A stretch of DNA of 64,000 bases from assembly GCF_036010325.1 (NCBI RefSeq), contig NZ_CP108549.1, forward strand, positions 1,674,001 to 1,738,000, given 5' to 3'. Positions 1 to 6,989 of the stretch are shown here, piece after piece. Positions within the stretch are counted from its first letter, which is position 1, and every line of letters begins with the position of its first letter. Made by a program: the position numbers and the translations under genes. The notes beneath the pieces are model-generated. The model searched no databases. It was not told where the DNA came from and saw nothing but the letters and a program-made list of their open reading frames with translations. This DNA is from Streptomyces sp. NBC_01210 (GTDB lineage Bacteria > Actinomycetota > Actinomycetes > Streptomycetales > Streptomycetaceae).

Positions 1-388
1 GACCGATCGTGGTCAGGATGATGTTCCGTCGGCGCACCTTCGGATCGAGCGCCCGCTGAGCCGCCTCGGTGACCTTGCGCTTGGTCCAGCGCAGCACGAG
101 CTGCGCCCAGACGAACTCGGTCGCCCAGATCGCCATACCGCCGAAGATCACCAGCCAGCCGGGGCCCGGCAGCGGCAGCATCACGATGCCGGCGCCAACC
201 ACCGCTAGGCCGATCACGAAGACACCGACCTGCCAGCTCAGATGCAGCGTCCTCGACCTCTTGATGAAGTGGGGCGCCTTCGAACCGAGGACCGGCCCCG
301 CATCCACCTTCTCCGTCACGTCCCCCGTCGCGGGGGTCGGAGCCGTCGCTGCGACGGACTCTTCCCGCTCGTCACTCTCCGCGTTCAT
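1..388 (-). CDS. TIGR02611-like PGPGW membrane protein (C-terminus cut by window edge)
   Basis: The reading frame starts at an ATG at 388 and runs off the left edge, so 129 residues are visible. A charged, acidic N-terminus of about 45 residues is followed by two hydrophobic stretches that contain the motif LPLPGPGWLVIF. This PGPGW signature is typical of the actinobacterial TIGR02611 family of putative transmembrane proteins. The visible C-terminal part, after a Trp-rich segment, is basic (RWTKRKVTEAAQRALDPK) and probably cytoplasmic. It is divergent from ssgB, with a shared 190-bp intergenic region. The function is unknown; the family call rests on the PGPGW motif and topology. Confidence 0.75.
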   Translation of the reverse strand, partial: MNAESDEREESVAATAPTPATGDVTEKVDAGPVLGSKAPHFIKRSRTLHLSWQVGVFVIGLAVVGAGIVMLPLPGPGWLVIFGGMAIWATEFVWAQLVLRWTKRKVTEAAQRALDPKVRRRNIILTTIG

Positions 389-578
389 GGGGCCCAACCT
401 ACCGGATTGAGCCTCGTCACCGGAATGGCCCTATAACACAAAGTGACGCACCGCTGCAGGAACGGCATGAGGGATCACAAAACGGTCAGAGGGGTTTACA
501 ACGGCACCGTAGGTGGCATGTCGATTTCGCCGACGTGCGAATCCCCGAGCGCACACTGAGCGAAAGGCCCTGGCGCTT
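389..578 (+). promoter_or_regulatory. ssgB upstream region
   Basis: This 190-bp divergent intergenic region should hold the ssgB promoter. From memory, ssgB transcription in S. coelicolor depends on the stress sigma factor SigH. A weak SigB/SigH-like pair can be read at GTTT (about 496) and GGTGGC (about 514) with 14 bp between, but the -10 is poor, so I regard it only as a candidate. A clear SD is not seen; the A/G-rich stretch GCGAAAGG lies about 10 bp before the ATG. Confidence 0.3.
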
Positions 579-992
579 ATGAACACCACGGTCAGCTGCG
601 AGCTGCACCTGCGCCTCGTTGTATCGAGCGAGTCTTCACTGCCTGTACCCGCGGGCCTGCGGTATGACACGGCCGATCCCTATGCCGTGCACGCCACCTT
701 CCACACCGGAGCCGAAGAGACGGTCGAATGGGTGTTCGCCCGCGATCTTCTCGCCGAGGGCCTGCACCGGCCCACCGGCACGGGTGACGTCAGAGTCTGG
801 CCGTCGCGCAGCCATGGCCAGGGCGTCGTCTGCATCGCGTTGAGCTCCCCGGAGGGCGAAGCCCTGCTCGAGGCCCCGGCGCGGGCCCTGGAGTCGTTCC
901 TGAAGCGGACCGACGCCGCGGTGCCACCGGGCACCGAGCATCGTCACTTCGATCTCGACACGGAGCTCTCGCACATCCTGGCGGAAAGCTGA
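579..992 (+). CDS. ssgB: Sporulation-specific cell division regulator SsgB
   Basis: The 137-residue product starts MNTTVSCELHLRLVV and ends in an acidic DLDTELSHILAES tail. This matches SsgB, the archetype of the SsgA-like proteins. In Streptomyces SsgB positions FtsZ at future septum sites in aerial hyphae, working with SsgA and probably at the membrane. The ATG at 579 gives exactly the length I remember for SsgB; in-frame upstream codons (from 513) would add a basic tail not found in the family. Two strong hairpins follow the gene, so it is probably monocistronic. High confidence. Confidence 0.96.
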   Translation: MNTTVSCELHLRLVVSSESSLPVPAGLRYDTADPYAVHATFHTGAEETVEWVFARDLLAEGLHRPTGTGDVRVWPSRSHGQGVVCIALSSPEGEALLEAPARALESFLKRTDAAVPPGTEHRHFDLDTELSHILAES

Positions 993-1010
993 GCCAGGCC
1001 GAGAGCTGCA

Positions 1011-1041
1011 CGGCGCCGTCCTACTCGGGGAGACGGCGCCG
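1011..1041 (+). terminator. Hairpin after ssgB
   Basis: Arms CGGCGCCGTC (1011-1020) and GACGGCGCCG (1032-1041) form a perfect 10-bp stem with an 11-nt loop, 19 bp after the ssgB stop. No T-run follows, as is usual for Streptomyces terminators. Confidence 0.7.
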
Positions 1042-1065
1042 CGCGGACAGCCACATACGGCGGAC

Positions 1066-1109
1066 ACCGGCGCCGTCACCGCGGATTCCCACGCGGTGAC
1101 GGCGCCGGT
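1066..1109 (+). terminator. Strong 18-bp hairpin between ssgB and the CGNR gene
   Basis: Arms at 1066-1083 and 1092-1109 are perfectly complementary over 18 bp with an 8-nt loop. Both arms contain the core GGCGCCGTC also used in the hairpin just upstream, so alternative pairings between the two are possible. It likely insulates ssgB from the next gene. Confidence 0.75.
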
Positions 1110-1183
1110 GCGCTCTCCGCACCAACCGCTAGAGTCAGCGCAATTCGGCGGGCACCGGCCCGCAGCACCTCAGGGAGCGAATC

Positions 1184-1741
1184 GTGCTGATCCCCCACGA
1201 CACCCGGATCGCCCTCGACACCGTCGTCGATCTGGTGAACACCGCTTCGGAGGGCGAGCAGGACGACGGGCTCGCGGATGTCGCGGCGCTGTACGACTTC
1301 GTGCGGAACCACAGCGTCAGCGACGTGGGCGACCTCGGCCAGCGGGACCTGAAGGCCGTACGGGGGGTACGGGCGCGGTTCGCGGAGATCTTCGCGGCGC
1401 CCGACAGTCGTAGCGCAGCCGAACTGGTCAATGAGCTGGTGGCGGCCGCGGGGACCACCCCGCAGCTCACCGACCACGACGGCTACGACTGGCATGTCCA
1501 CTACTTCGCGCCGGGCGCCTCGGTCGCCGACCATCTCGCGGCGGACTGCGGGATGGCGCTGGCCTTCATCGTCGTGGCGGGCGAGCAGGAGCGGCTGAGG
1601 CGCTGCGAGGCGCCCGACTGCGGGCGCGCCTTCGTCGATCTTTCCCGCAATCGCTCGCGTCGCTACTGCGACAGCCGCACCTGCGGCAACCGCCTGCATG
1701 TCGCCGCGTACCGCGCGCGCCGCAAGGAAGCGGCCGGCTGA
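1184..1741 (+). CDS. CGNR zinc-finger protein with ABATE-like N-terminal domain
   Basis: The product is 185 residues from a GTG start, with GGGAG 7 bp upstream. The C-terminus holds a zinc-ribbon with Cys pairs at RRCEAPDCGRAF and YCDSRTCGNRL, followed by a basic RRK tail; the CGNR tetrapeptide names the family. The N-terminal two thirds begins DTRIALDTVVDLVN, as in ABATE domains (putative stress-induced regulators). Such proteins are assumed to bind nucleic acid and control transcription, but the target is unknown. It lies downstream of ssgB and separate terminators suggest its own transcript. Confidence 0.85.
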   Translation: MLIPHDTRIALDTVVDLVNTASEGEQDDGLADVAALYDFVRNHSVSDVGDLGQRDLKAVRGVRARFAEIFAAPDSRSAAELVNELVAAAGTTPQLTDHDGYDWHVHYFAPGASVADHLAADCGMALAFIVVAGEQERLRRCEAPDCGRAFVDLSRNRSRRYCDSRTCGNRLHVAAYRARRKEAAG

Positions 1742-1744
1742 GCC

Positions 1745-1897
1745 TCACAGCAGAAACAGATCGTGTACCGCGGCCATGAGCAGCAGGAAGCCGATCACCG
1801 CGAGGAAGATCATCAGGGGCGGCTGGGAGAGTGCGAAGAGGCAGCCACGCGGCTCTTCGGTCGGTGCGGGGGCCTCGCCCCGGGAGGTATCGAGCAT
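1745..1897 (-). CDS. 50-residue single-span membrane protein
   Basis: A short frame from ATG 1897 encodes 50 residues: a polar, Pro-rich N-terminus (MLDTSRGEAPAPTEEPRG) and one hydrophobic helix of about 22 residues (MIFLAVIGFLLLMAAVHDLFLL) that ends at the stop. It is convergent with the CGNR gene, whose stop lies 4 bp away. The composition is typical of a real membrane miniprotein rather than of an antisense shadow. No SD is obvious beyond GAG next to the ATG. The function is unknown. Confidence 0.55.
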   Translation of the reverse strand: MLDTSRGEAPAPTEEPRGCLFALSQPPLMIFLAVIGFLLLMAAVHDLFLL

Positions 1898-2001
1898 CTC
1901 GGGGTGATGATGGCGCAGAGCGGGCTGCCATGATCGACCAACACGCCCCGCGACTGCGGGAGTTCATCAGATCCGCATTTCCGGCCATGGCGCCGGATAC
2001 G

Positions 2002-2448
2002 TCAGATGCCGTGCTTCTTCAGGATCGCCTCGATATCGCTGAAGTCCTCGCCGGAACCGGCGGCCTTCGGCTTCGCCTTGGTCTGGGCCGCCGGACGGCT
2101 GCCCGTCCCGAGCGTGGGCGCGGACGCCGCGGGGGCGACAGCTTCCTGCCGTGCCGCCCTGGCGGCGGCCTTGCGTTCCTTGCGGGTCCCGCCGCCGCGC
2201 CGCTCGACGGCCCGGGTGGTCATGAAGAGCAGCCAGGCGCCGCCGAGCAGACCGAAGCCGAGCCACGCCGACGGGCTGAAGGCGGTGTCGACGGCCCATG
2301 CGACCACGCCGGTCAGCGCCAGACCCACGGGGATCAGGGAGTAGGCAGCTATCCGGGTCGCCGCGAGGAAACGCTTGCGGTACGCCGTAACGGCGGCGAT
2401 GCCCAGGCCCGCCGCGGACACCGCGGAACAAATGGTCTCGGCAAGCAT
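2002..2448 (-). CDS. Conserved hypothetical membrane protein with acidic C-terminal peptide
   Basis: The 148-residue product starts at ATG 2448, preceded by GGAGG with 5-bp spacing; longer in-frame starts have no SD. Three hydrophobic segments (MLAETICSAVSAAGLGI, YSLIPVGLALTGVVAW, LGFGLLGGAWLLFMTT) are followed by a basic linker (RKERKAAARAARQE), a low-complexity Ala/Pro stretch, and a terminal peptide EDFSDIEAILKKHGI. That C-terminal peptide looks like a conserved docking helix. I do not recognise a functional family. Confidence 0.7.
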   Translation of the reverse strand: MLAETICSAVSAAGLGIAAVTAYRKRFLAATRIAAYSLIPVGLALTGVVAWAVDTAFSPSAWLGFGLLGGAWLLFMTTRAVERRGGGTRKERKAAARAARQEAVAPAASAPTLGTGSRPAAQTKAKPKAAGSGEDFSDIEAILKKHGI

Positions 2449-2615
2449 CCGGTCCTCCAGGCTTCGGCGGGCATGTGCGGGTACGTACCTTCCCATCGTG
2501 CACCGTCGGGTGGTGTCCGGGCCACGGCCGGGAACGAGCTCAGGGAGATCTCCGGGACGCCCTCCTCCCCAGGTCCCGGTTGGGGCGGCGACGAACGGGC
2601 TGGGAGACTGGTCCC

Positions 2616-3140
2616 ATGAGCGATTCCACCACCGCCCGCCCCGTCGTGCTCGACGTCTGGTGCGAGCTCCAGTGCCCCGATTGCCGCAACGCCCTGGTGG
2701 ACCTGCGGGCCCTGCGCGAGCGCTACGGCGACCGGCTCGAGCTGCGGCTGCGCCATTTCCCGCTCGAGAAGCACAAGCACGCCTTCGCCGCCGCCCAGGC
2801 CGCGGAAGAGGCGGCCGAGCAGGGTACGACCTGGCCGTATGTGGAGGCGGTGCTGGAGCGCACCGACCAGCTCGCGGCGAAGGGCGAGCCCTTCCTGCTG
2901 GAGGTGGCGCGCGAACTGGGTCTGGACGCCGATGAGTTCGACACGGCGCTGATCGACGGCCGGCACATCCTCACCGTCGACGCCGACCAGGCCGAGGGCA
3001 AGGCCATCGGTGTGACGGGAACTCCGACGTATGTCATCGACGGCGAGCGTCTCGACGGCGGCAAGAGCCAGGAGGGGCTGCGGACACGCATCGAGGAGAT
3101 CACCGACCGGCTGCTCACCGGCTCCGGGTCCAACTCCTAG
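2616..3140 (+). CDS. DsbA-family thioredoxin-fold protein
   Basis: The 174-residue product begins MSDSTTARPVVLDVWCELQC. A CPDC active-site pair (Cys20 and Cys23) sits after the first beta strand, and a cis-Pro loop (GTPTYVIDG) lies near residue 140, with the family's helical insertion between. There is no signal peptide, so it should act in the cytoplasm as a FrnE/DsbA-like disulfide oxidoreductase. The start has GGGAGA upstream. Its stop overlaps the stop of the convergent acetyltransferase gene by 4 bp. Confidence 0.88.
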   Translation: MSDSTTARPVVLDVWCELQCPDCRNALVDLRALRERYGDRLELRLRHFPLEKHKHAFAAAQAAEEAAEQGTTWPYVEAVLERTDQLAAKGEPFLLEVARELGLDADEFDTALIDGRHILTVDADQAEGKAIGVTGTPTYVIDGERLDGGKSQEGLRTRIEEITDRLLTGSGSNS

Positions 3141-3976
3141 AGCAGCGGCTTGAAGAGGTTGACAGCGGTCGTTTCGTAGCCGAGCGACTCGTAGAGGCTG
3201 ATCGCCGGCGTGTTGCCGGCGAAGACATGCAGTGCGAGCAGACGCATCCCGGCGTCGAGCGAGACGCGCTCGGCGAGCAGCATCAGGGACCGCCCGTGGC
3301 CCTGTCCACGATGTCCGTCGACGACTTGGACGTCGTACACGAACGACGCCTGCTCGCCGAAGCGCGCCTCGCGCCGCCCTACGAAGAGGTGGCCCACGAT
3401 CACGCCGTCATGGACCAGGAGACTGAGCGAGGTCCCCGGGGTGGCGAGGCCGTCGGGCAGGCTCTCGCGGTGGTCGGCCTCGGACTTGGCACGCGCCTCC
3501 TCGGCCGGCAGGCCGCGGTCGATCCAGCTCTGTGCGTAGCTCTCCACGGCCTGAGCCCGCCACTGGGCGAACTCCGCCTCGCTCATCGGACGGCCTTCGA
3601 CGTGGGCGGGCAGAGCGGGCGGCTCCGCGGGAAGCACCTTGCGCATACTGCGGCTGCGTTCGGTGTAGCCGAGTGCGCTCGTCAGCCGCCGCGCGGCGGT
3701 GGCGTCGGGCGGTACGGATGTCAGTACCTGGGTGCACCCCCAGCCGCGCAGCACCTCTTCGGCGGCGAGGGCGGCGACGGTCCCGCGTCCGCGTCGCCGG
3801 TCCGCCTCGTCGATCCGCAGCGAGCGTATGGCGCCGGCCTTGGAGCTGAGCGCCGGGAAGGTGGCGATCTCGGTCCTGCCGACGGGACGGCCGTTCACGC
3901 AGACCTCGTACACGCGTGACTTCGCGCCGTCGGCCTCGTGCTGAATCGGCCCGGTCGGCCGCAGGGTGGTGGTCAT
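3137..3976 (-). CDS. GNAT-fold acetyltransferase with two GNAT domains
   Basis: The 279-residue product is about twice the size of a single GNAT. The first half has the acetyl-CoA signature RRRGRGTVAALAAEEV (about residues 60-75). The second has GHRGQGHGRSLMLLAE and the strand 5/helix 5 motif NTPAISLYESLGYE near the end. It resembles mycothiol-synthase-like tandem GNATs, with the C-terminal half probably catalytic. The substrate is unknown. The start MTTTLRP at 3976 was preferred; an in-frame GTG lies 30 bp upstream. It follows pabC in the same direction after 43 bp. Confidence 0.85.
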   Translation of the reverse strand: MTTTLRPTGPIQHEADGAKSRVYEVCVNGRPVGRTEIATFPALSSKAGAIRSLRIDEADRRRGRGTVAALAAEEVLRGWGCTQVLTSVPPDATAARRLTSALGYTERSRSMRKVLPAEPPALPAHVEGRPMSEAEFAQWRAQAVESYAQSWIDRGLPAEEARAKSEADHRESLPDGLATPGTSLSLLVHDGVIVGHLFVGRREARFGEQASFVYDVQVVDGHRGQGHGRSLMLLAERVSLDAGMRLLALHVFAGNTPAISLYESLGYETTAVNLFKPLL

Positions 3977-4019
3977 CAGGTGTGTTCTACCCGCCTGTGA
4001 GGCCACCCGTCACGAGGTT

Positions 4020-4850
4020 TTACGGAGCCTTCGGATCCTGGTCGGCGGCCGAACGCTCCTCGAAGATCCGCATGGCCTTGGCGGTCACCGGTCCCGGCGC
4101 TTCCGCGATCCGGCGTCCGTCGATTCCGTGGACCGCCTGAACGTCGCGGAGAGTGGAGGTCAGGAAGATCTCCTCGGCCCGGTCCAGTACGTCGAAGGGC
4201 AGGTCGGTCTCCTTGGCTCCCGCCCACTCGACGGTCAGTGCGCGGGTGATGCCCGCAAGGCAGCCGGAGGAGACGCGCGGGGTGAGCAGCTCGCCGTCGA
4301 CCACGACGAAGACATTGGAGCCGGTGCCCTCGCAGAGCTGTCCGACGGTATTGGCGAAGAGCGCCTCGGACGCGCCCTGCTCGCTCGCCCTGGCGAGGGC
4401 GACGACGTTCTCCCCGTACGACGTCGTCTTCAGGCCGGTCAGAGCCCCGCGCTCATTGCGGGTCCAGGGGACGGTGATCACCGCGGTGGCGTCGGGGCGG
4501 CGCTTGGTCTCGCCGAGCGCGACGACCAGGGTCGGTCCTGCCGTGCCCCGGTCGGAGCCGAGGGGCGAGACTCCGCCGGTGTATGTGATGCGCAGCCGGC
4601 CGAGCTCCATCGGATTGGCTTCCAGCACAGCGGAGCAGGCGCGGCGCACCTCGTCGTGGTCAGGCTCCGGCAGGCCGAGGCCGCGGGCCGAGCGGGTCAT
4701 CCGGTCGAGGTGGAGGGTGAGCGCGAAGGGCTGCCCGTGGACAGTCTTGACGGTCTCGAATATGCCGTCACCGACGGTCAGCCCGTGGTCGAACACGGAC
4801 ACTCGGGCGTCCTCGGCATCCGTGAGTCCGCCATTGACCCAAAGCTTCAT
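4020..4850 (-). CDS. pabC: Aminodeoxychorismate lyase (class IV aminotransferase)
   Basis: The 276-residue product has the class IV PLP-enzyme layout: an N-terminal VFDHGLTVGDGIFET motif, a Lys-bearing central region (GLKTTSYGENVVALARA, the Lys that binds PLP), and EALFANTVGQLCEGTGSNVFVVV. It should release pyruvate from 4-amino-4-deoxychorismate to give p-aminobenzoate for folate. A branched-chain aminotransferase or D-amino-acid transaminase role cannot be excluded by motif alone, but the 4-bp ATGA overlap with pabB strongly favours pabC. Translational coupling with pabB is likely. Confidence 0.88.
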   Translation of the reverse strand: MKLWVNGGLTDAEDARVSVFDHGLTVGDGIFETVKTVHGQPFALTLHLDRMTRSARGLGLPEPDHDEVRRACSAVLEANPMELGRLRITYTGGVSPLGSDRGTAGPTLVVALGETKRRPDATAVITVPWTRNERGALTGLKTTSYGENVVALARASEQGASEALFANTVGQLCEGTGSNVFVVVDGELLTPRVSSGCLAGITRALTVEWAGAKETDLPFDVLDRAEEIFLTSTLRDVQAVHGIDGRRIAEAPGPVTAKAMRIFEERSAADQDPKAP

Positions 4851-5953
4851 CGAGCTGTCCTTCCGCTTGCCTCGTACACCCCGGACGCTACCTTGAGCAG
4901 CCGGGAGGCCTTCAGCTCGGTCTCCTCCCACTCGCGCTCGGGGTCGGATCCCCAGGTGATACCGGCACCGGTGCCGAAGCGGAGGACCGGTCCCGCGAGG
5001 TCGTGACGGTCGATCCAGAAGGTACGTATGCCGACGGCGAGCTCGCCCGTTCCGCGGTCGGCGTCGACCCAGCCGATACCTCCACAGTACGGGCCACGGG
5101 GCGCTGTCTCCAGCGCCTCGATGATCTTCAGCGCACTGGACTTGGGCGCCCCGGTCACCGAGCCCGGCGGGAAGGTTGCCGTCAGCAGTTCCTGCCAGCC
5201 CGCCTTGGGGGTCAGCTCGCCGCGCACGGTGGAGACGAGATGGACGAGCCCGGGGTGCGGCTCGACCGCGCACAGTGCGGGGACGGTCACGGTGCCCGTG
5301 GCACAGACCCGCCCCAGGTCGTTGCGGACCAGGTCCACGATCATCACGTTCTCCGCGTGGTCCTTCTCCAGCAGGTCCGCGGCGGTGCGGCCGGTGCCCT
5401 TGATCGGCCCGGACTCGACGGTGCGCCCGTCGCGCCGCAGATACAGCTCGGGCGAGGCGGTGGCGATCTCCACGCCGTGCTCGGGCAGCCGGATCGTTCC
5501 TGCGTACGGGGCGGGGTTGCCGCGCGCCAGGAGTGCGGTGAGGGCGTCGACGTCGGCGGAGGCCGGGCCGGGCAGCGGCGCGGACAGGACGCGGCACAGG
5601 TTCGCCTGGTAGACCTCGCCGGCCGCGATGTACTCGCGGATGCGGCGCACGCCCGCGGCGTAGGCGGCCCGGTCCAGCGAGGACGTCCAGTCGCCGGCGG
5701 CCGGGCCGCGCCACTGCCCCGGCACGGGCTCGGGCACCGGCTCCGTACGCACATCGCCGAAGCGGGCGCAGGTCAGACGGCCCTCGAAGTCCGCGGCGAC
5801 GGCCCAGAAGCCGGCCGAGTCGAGGGCTTCGGGGTCGCTGGTGACATCCCGCAGGTCGGAAGCGACGAGGGAGCCGAAGCGGGCCAAAGGAGCAAGGTCG
5901 TGCACGTCTGTGAGTCTAGGGCGGACACCGATGACCTGCTGCGGCGTGAACAC
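4847..5953 (-). CDS. pabB: Aminodeoxychorismate synthase component I
   Basis: The product is 368 residues and has the chorismate-binding domain: AAGEVYQANLCR, SPELYLRRDG, GPIKGTGRT, LVRNDLGRVC, PHPGLVHLVSTVRG, GSVTGAPKSSALKIIE and GIGWVD are all family blocks. It should aminate chorismate using ammonia from a separate PabA, which is not in this window. The start is uncertain: a GTG at 5953 is reported, but a second GTG at 5905 (VHDLAPLARFGSL) is equally plausible and neither has a strong SD. It is the first gene of the pabB-pabC pair and is divergent from the tRNA cluster. Confidence 0.9.
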   Translation of the reverse strand: MFTPQQVIGVRPRLTDVHDLAPLARFGSLVASDLRDVTSDPEALDSAGFWAVAADFEGRLTCARFGDVRTEPVPEPVPGQWRGPAAGDWTSSLDRAAYAAGVRRIREYIAAGEVYQANLCRVLSAPLPGPASADVDALTALLARGNPAPYAGTIRLPEHGVEIATASPELYLRRDGRTVESGPIKGTGRTAADLLEKDHAENVMIVDLVRNDLGRVCATGTVTVPALCAVEPHPGLVHLVSTVRGELTPKAGWQELLTATFPPGSVTGAPKSSALKIIEALETAPRGPYCGGIGWVDADRGTGELAVGIRTFWIDRHDLAGPVLRFGTGAGITWGSDPEREWEETELKASRLLKVASGVYEASGRTAR

Positions 5954-5980
5954 ACCTCAGCACGCTGCGGAAACGCGTTT

Positions 5981-6008
5981 TTGTGCTGGCCCAGGAATCC
6001 GCTAGAGT
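5981..6008 (+). promoter_or_regulatory. Housekeeping promoter of the tRNA cluster
   Basis: A -35 like TTGTGC (5981-5986) and a -10 TAGAGT (6003-6008) are separated by 16 bp, fitting the HrdB consensus. The predicted start lies about 35 bp before the first tRNA. Confidence 0.65.
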
Positions 6009-6050
6009 TCAACACGTCGCCGGGACGCGCAGGTGAACCGGAACCGACAA

Positions 6051-6123
6051 GCGGACGTGGCTCAGTTGGTAGAGCATCACCTTGCCAAGGTGAGGGTCGC
6101 GAGTTCGAATCTCGTCGTCCGCT
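6051..6123 (+). tRNA. tRNA-Gly (GCC)
   Basis: A 73-nt cloverleaf with acceptor pair GCGGACG/CGTCCGC, a D-arm with GTTGGTAGAGC, anticodon stem CACCT-TGCCAAG-GTG giving anticodon GCC, and a T-arm GTTCGAATC. CCA is not encoded. First gene of a five-tRNA transcript. Confidence 0.97.
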
Positions 6124-6156
6124 CGAAGGGGGATCTTCCCGAACCCCTGCACTCCG

Positions 6157-6227
6157 GGTGGAGTGGCCGAGAGGCGAGGCAACGGCCTGCAAAGCCGTCT
6201 ACACGGGTTCAAATCCCGTCTCCACCT
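6157..6227 (+). tRNA. tRNA-Cys (GCA)
   Basis: Acceptor arms GGTGGAG and CTCCACC with discriminator T, anticodon loop CTGCAAA giving GCA, and T-loop GTTCAAATC. The three bases that follow are CCA (6228-6230), so the 3' end may be encoded here, unlike in the neighbouring tRNAs. Confidence 0.96.
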
Positions 6228-6231
6228 CCAA

Positions 6232-6303
6232 GGACGATTAGCTCAGCGGGAGAGCGCTTCCCTGACACGGAAGAGGTCACTGGTTCAATCCCAGTATCGT
6301 CCA
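6232..6303 (+). tRNA. tRNA-Val (GAC), copy 1, acceptor stem GGACGAT
   Basis: A 72-nt cloverleaf with acceptor GGACGAT/ATCGTCC, anticodon loop CTGACAC (anticodon GAC), and T-loop GTTCAATCC. It differs from copies 2 and 3 only in the acceptor stem, where the changes are compensated on both sides. Confidence 0.97.
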
Positions 6304-6324
6304 CTGGATCCGTATGGATTCTTC

Positions 6325-6396
6325 GCGCGATTAGCTCAGCGGGAGAGCGCTTCCCTGACACGGAAGAGGTCACTGGTTCAATCCCAGTATCGCGCA
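6325..6396 (+). tRNA. tRNA-Val (GAC), copy 2, acceptor stem GCGCGAT
   Basis: Its D-arm, anticodon arm, variable region and T-arm are identical to copy 1. The acceptor stem is GCGCGAT/ATCGCGC. Confidence 0.97.
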
Positions 6397-6420
6397 CGCA
6401 GTACCACGCAAGATCGTCCC

Positions 6421-6492
6421 GCGCGATTAGCTCAGCGGGAGAGCGCTTCCCTGACACGGAAGAGGTCACTGGTTCAATCCCAGTATCGCGCA
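6421..6492 (+). tRNA. tRNA-Val (GAC), copy 3, acceptor stem GCGCGAT
   Basis: Identical to copy 2 over all 72 nt. It is the last tRNA before a strong terminator. Confidence 0.97.
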
Positions 6493-6498
6493 CCAGCC

Positions 6499-6532
6499 AG
6501 AACCCCCGGCCGTCTCGACGGCCGGGGGTTCT
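6499..6532 (+). terminator. Terminator of the tRNA cluster
   Basis: A perfect 15-bp stem (6499-6513 with 6518-6532, containing CCCCCGGCCGT/ACGGCCGGGGG) and a CTCG tetraloop, starting 7 bp after the last tRNA and followed by GTCGTT. Confidence 0.88.
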
Positions 6533-6639
6533 GTCGTTGCGCTGCGGGCCTCTCACCCTGTGAAGAGCCGAGTGGCCTTCCGTGATCATGCGGGGCCCGG
6601 CGATCCGGACTCCGGGCCCGCAGCAGGTTCAGGAGCCGC

Positions 6640-6921
6640 TCAGGAGGAGAAGAGCATCCGGCCGAAGCTCTTCTGGCGGTAGTGCCCGCCATGGTGTCCG
6701 CCGTGGTGCGGCGCGCCCCAGGCGGGGGCGGGTGCGGCCGGGTAGGCCTGCGGGGCCGCCGGCGGGGGCGGGGCCTGCTGCGTCCACTGCGACTCGAGGC
6801 GGGTCAGGGACTCCAGCTCGCCGAAGTCCAGGAATATCCCCCGGCAGCCGCTGCACTGCTCGATCTGGACGCCATTGCGGTTGTACGTATGCATCGCTGC
6901 ATGGCACTTGGGACACTGCAT
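6640..6921 (-). CDS. TFIIB-type zinc-ribbon protein with His/Gly-rich tail
   Basis: The 93-residue product opens with MQCPKCHAAMHTYNRNGVQIEQCSGCRGIFLD. Two CxxC pairs form a zf-TFIIB ribbon, followed by GELESLTRLE, a common continuation in this family. The remainder is Pro/Ala-rich with a HHGGHHGGHY stretch that might bind metal, and a basic C-terminus. The internal ATG at 6921 was chosen because the ribbon starts there, with GAGGAG about 12 bp upstream; an ATG 33 bp further upstream is possible. The role is unknown. Confidence 0.82.
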   Translation of the reverse strand: MQCPKCHAAMHTYNRNGVQIEQCSGCRGIFLDFGELESLTRLESQWTQQAPPPPAAPQAYPAAPAPAWGAPHHGGHHGGHYRQKSFGRMLFSS

Positions 6922-6989
6922 GGTCTGCTCAGCTCCTCGCCGTTCGGTCGGCATCGCCGGGATGAATGCCCGGTGATGAGGAGTTCAGA

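Noticed and set aside
6232..6492. Repeat-spacer pattern that might be read as CRISPR
   Set aside because: The repeats are complete tRNA genes of 72 nt with 21-24 nt gaps. No CRISPR array or cas gene is present in the window.
6209..6589. A minus-strand frame reading DTGIEPVTSSVSGKRSPAEL repeatedly
   Set aside because: It is the reverse translation of the three tRNA-Val genes, a known type of false protein annotation.
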